From NCBI RefSeq assembly GCF_000691505.1, contig NZ_JMIP02000018.1:17120-81119 (forward strand): a DNA stretch of 64,000 bases, in the 5' to 3' direction. Position 1 is the first letter of the stretch; every line of letters begins with the position of its first letter. Under the pieces are notes generated by a model. That model had not been told where the DNA came from. It made no database searches and saw only the letters and a list, made by a program, of their open reading frames with translations. Source of the stretch: Halostagnicola sp. A56. GTDB lineage: Archaea; Halobacteriota; Halobacteria; Halobacteriales; Natrialbaceae. The translations under genes were made by a program, and so were the position numbers. Below are positions 61,805-64,000 of the stretch, one piece after another.

Positions 61805-63379
61805 ATGCTGGCAGAACAACTCATCCCCGTATTCGATATCATCGGAACGATTGGGTTTCTTGTCGCTGCGGGAATCGGGCTTTTGAACTATCGAGACACG
61901 GAACTCGAGAAGACCTTTTGGGTTACGTTTACTCTCGTCTCTGGGACGGCAGCCCTTTGGATGGGTCTCGTTACAGTCGAGTGGATCGGCATTAGCGGAG
62001 CGCTCATGGACGCGCTCAGCACCGCGCTGCAAGCGATCGTCATCGGCATCTTCTCGATCGGTTCGATCGGGACCTTCGCTGTCGTTCAGGACTTAAAACT
62101 GTCTCACGCAGAAAGTGAGAAACGACGGCAAGAAGCGGACCAATCCCGGCAGGAAGCCGAGCGGTCGAAACGCCAGGCCGAGGAGGCAAAAGAGGAGGCC
62201 GAACGGGCACAGGCTGACGCGGAGGAACAGCGACGGAACACAGAAAAACTGAATTCGCACCTCGAGACGAAGGTCAACGAATTCAGTGCGACCATGCACC
62301 GTGCGGCTGAGGGTGACTTGACTCAGCGCTTGGATCCTGACAGTCAAAACTCTGCGATGACTGATATTGCAGATGCCTTTAACGGGATGATGGACGATAT
62401 CGAGGGGGCGTTCACTCGAATTCAATCATTCGCCGACGACGTTGCCGCTTCGAGCAAGCAAGTCACGACCGGAACGCAAGAGACAGAGAACGCGAGCCAG
62501 CAGGTGAGCGAATCCATCGAAGAAATCTCTGCAGACGCCGAGTCACAGTCGGGTAATTTACGCGAGGTCGCAAACGAGATGCAGAGCCTTTCCGGAACGG
62601 TTGAAGAGATCGCGGCCTCTGCGGACGAAGTCGCGGACAAGTCTCGGAGTTCCACCCAACTCGGTCGTGAAAGCCGAGAAGCCGCTTCGGACGCGATGGA
62701 GGAGATGCATATGATCGAATCGAAATCCGCGGAGACAATTGAGGAAATCGCGTCACTCGCGGATGAAATAGACGAGATCGGAGAGATCGTTGAACTGATC
62801 ACTGACGTTGCTGAGCAGACGAATATACTCGCCGTGAACGCCTCTATCGAAGCCGCTCGGGCCGGCGAAGCTGGCGAACGGTTCGCTGTCGTCGCAAGCG
62901 AGATCAAACAACTATCCGAGCAAGTTGCGACCGCGACGAACGAAGTTGAAACACTCATCACGGAAATCCAATCATCAACCTCGAGCGCCGTCGACGGTAT
63001 CCACGAGATGGGCGACGGAGTCACCTCGGGGACTACTACGATCGAAGAAGCGCTCGATAGCCTCGATGAAATCGCCATGAATGTTCAGGGAGTCAACCAG
63101 AGCATTCAGGAGGTCAACCAAGTGACGGACGAACAAGCGAGTTCGACAGAAGAAGTAGCCAGTATGATCGATGAGGTTGCTGATACTGCGGATCAGGTGA
63201 GCGACGAATCCGAAACCGTTTCGGCCGCCGCGGAAGAGCAAACTGCCACGCTAACCGGCGTCACTGAGAGCGCACAGTCGCTTGCCGACCAAGCGGAAAA
63301 TCTCCGAGAACACTTGGCTAATTTTGAGACGACGGAGGACCGTACCGCACCGAGTACCGCGACTATCGATTCGGCGTAA
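61805..63379 (+). CDS. Methyl-accepting chemotaxis transducer (MCP)
   Basis: 524 residues. Three N-terminal TM segments (about 6-27, 38-61, 70-93) lead into a Glu/Arg/Ala-rich coiled coil (about 100-150), a HAMP-like stretch (about 160-210, [16 protein letters not shown]) and the signalling domain with the tip [21 protein letters not shown] (quoted partly; about 335-352). No extracellular ligand domain is present, so sensing would rely on the membrane part or the partner. Codons are more AT-rich than the chromosome. Inserted after the break in gatA. Confidence 0.9.
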   Translation: MLAEQLIPVFDIIGTIGFLVAAGIGLLNYRDTELEKTFWVTFTLVSGTAALWMGLVTVEWIGISGALMDALSTALQAIVIGIFSIGSIGTFAVVQDLKLSHAESEKRRQEADQSRQEAERSKRQAEEAKEEAERAQADAEEQRRNTEKLNSHLETKVNEFSATMHRAAEGDLTQRLDPDSQNSAMTDIADAFNGMMDDIEGAFTRIQSFADDVAASSKQVTTGTQETENASQQVSESIEEISADAESQSGNLREVANEMQSLSGTVEEIAASADEVADKSRSSTQLGRESREAASDAMEEMHMIESKSAETIEEIASLADEIDEIGEIVELITDVAEQTNILAVNASIEAARAGEAGERFAVVASEIKQLSEQVATATNEVETLITEIQSSTSSAVDGIHEMGDGVTSGTTTIEEALDSLDEIAMNVQGVNQSIQEVNQVTDEQASSTEEVASMIDEVADTADQVSDESETVSAAAEEQTATLTGVTESAQSLADQAENLREHLANFETTEDRTAPSTATIDSA

Positions 63380-63466
63380 TTCAGGGTAGCGCCTTCGGCC
63401 GCACGGAGCGAGTGACGTGAGCGAGTAGGGTGGGGCGATTCACGCGCCGACAAACATACTGGAAGT

Positions 63467-63643
63467 ATGGAGACGAGGACACGTGACACCGTGTATCGCC
63501 TACGTGAGCTGTTTGTTGTTATCGATCCGATCGAGAGAATTTGTTCAGCGTTCGATCTATCAAGTCGTTCGTCGCCATCCTCGGTGATTCACCTCCCCTT
63601 TGAGGGCGTTCCGTACACGTATCTTGATTATCACGAAGACTGA
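63467..63643 (+). CDS. 58-residue hypothetical protein
   Basis: 58 codons, METRTRDTVYRLRELFVVIDP... to VPYTYLDYHED. It has a helix-turn start and a beta end. The ATG lies in a perfect hairpin CATACT-GGA-AGTATG (63455-63469), which would control access to the start. No family recognised; coding character moderate. Confidence 0.4.
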   Translation: METRTRDTVYRLRELFVVIDPIERICSAFDLSSRSSPSSVIHLPFEGVPYTYLDYHED

Positions 63644-63705
63644 ACTGAAAGGGAGGGTGCACAAGCAAGCCCAATAGCTACGGGAGAAATCGAGAAATCT
63701 GTAAC

Positions 63706-63849
63706 ATGGTCAAGATTTCGACCGTCGTAATCGTTCTCGCTATCGTCTTTGGGATCGGACTGATTCCAATCCCAATCCCCGGCATCGGACCGCTTGTCGG
63801 CCTTTCGGGGATCATCATCGGAATTATCCTTCGCGTGCTCGGCCACTAA
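63706..63849 (+). CDS. 47-residue integral membrane protein
   Basis: 47 codons, almost wholly hydrophobic: MVKISTVVIVLAIVFGIGLIPIP, then GIGPLVGLSGIIIGIILRVLGH (in parts). Two TM helices joined by an IPIPIPGIGP turn. Small proteins of this shape occur in haloarchaea and I judge it real. Function unknown. Confidence 0.6.
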   Translation: MVKISTVVIVLAIVFGIGLIPIPIPGIGPLVGLSGIIIGIILRVLGH

Positions 63850-64000
63850 CGAGCGTGCGTTGAGTCCGATCCAACGGGTGGACTCGTCTTCGAAACTCAG
63901 ACCCGATTGAGACTCCTTGAGTGGAATCGAGGGAAAAAGGAGTTCACCAGTAACCGTTTCGAATGGTCGTCGATCGCTGCTATCGAATTTCGAACCCACG

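Noticed and set aside
63631..63999. 122-codon minus-strand frame at the right edge
   Set aside because: It lies antisense to the convincing 47-residue membrane protein and has low-complexity mirror composition.
1..64000. CRISPR array
   Set aside because: I saw no series of regularly spaced direct repeats; the Cas4-type domain at 10.4-13.2 kb belongs to a Dna2-like helicase without other cas genes.

Overview
The window reads as chromosomal DNA of a halophilic archaeon. Proteins are strongly acidic, codons are GC-rich, many starts look leaderless with a TATA-like box about 27 bases upstream, and archaeal marker genes are present: topoisomerase VI A/B, archaeosine TGT, S15/S1e, L44e/S27e/eIF2-alpha/Nop10, KEOPS Pcc1, TrmY, and the haloarchaeal tandem TatC protein. 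Family Natrialbaceae is a reasonable guess, but that is inference from general resemblance.

Layout. 1-2.7 kb is the end of a surface-polysaccharide or glycosylation cluster (GT61 glycosyltransferase, tiny coupled ORF, flippase). 3-18 kb is a mixed core: FAH-family enzyme, metallo-beta-lactamase fold protein, polysaccharide deacetylase, top6A/top6B operon, a frameshifted UspA, a Cas4-type nuclease/SF1 helicase (Dna2-like), an egghead-like GT2, a histidine kinase, a DsrE-like protein and a CBS-pair protein. About 18.5-23.3 kb is an accessory island: a HerA-like ATPase with a coiled coil and winged helix, a small partner, a divergent promoter carrying three ACTG-NATN-YAGT dyads, a leader with three back-to-back hairpins, and a tightly overlapping run of small ORFs including a SWIM zinc finger. 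It is flanked by a CARDB-like gene without a start and a PIN-domain fragment. 23.5-28.1 kb returns to core: RrmJ with TRAM, an RHH regulator, and divergent TatCt/TatCo.

About 28.2-32.2 kb is a second island next to tRNA-Ala(GGC): a 5'-truncated secreted-protein gene, two tandem winged-helix repressor-like genes, a strongly structured 84-base sequence, a cysteine-rich protein, a 56-residue ORF, a small cytosine-5 DNA methyltransferase and a tyrosine recombinase. 32.6-35.3 kb is the S15 - RecJ-like - Pcc1 - S1e operon. 35.4-41.7 kb holds a cupredoxin, PssA, a HEAT-repeat protein, a secreted PLD/lamin-tail protein, a DtxR-family regulator and a ferritin-like protein. 41.8-45.4 kb is sufCBD, with sufB split by a one-base frameshift. 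It is followed by a coiled-coil gene that has lost its N-terminal part, then TgtA, NUDIX, PadR and two secreted or unknown proteins.

51.6-52.2 kb has tRNA-Pro(CGG) preceded by a series of tRNA 3'-end copies and a 54-bp direct repeat, the scar pattern expected from repeated integration and excision. 52.3-58.5 kb holds TrmY, DUF457, LysE, the rpl44e-rps27e-eif2a-nop10-pac2 operon, a HAH_0734-like protein and GtrA. tRNA-iMet, a Bat-type HTH regulator, PduO-type adenosyltransferase and gatC follow. gatA is cut after about 105 codons in the amidase GGSSG motif at about 61,399. From there to the end of the window lie more AT-rich genes: a three-TM protein with an adjacent methyl-accepting transducer and two small ORFs. 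The last 150 bases contain no gene that I can support.

The most informative features of the window are its breaks. Four genes lack their 5' ends, one lacks its 3' end, and two have single-base frameshifts. Most of the truncations sit at the edges of accessory DNA.
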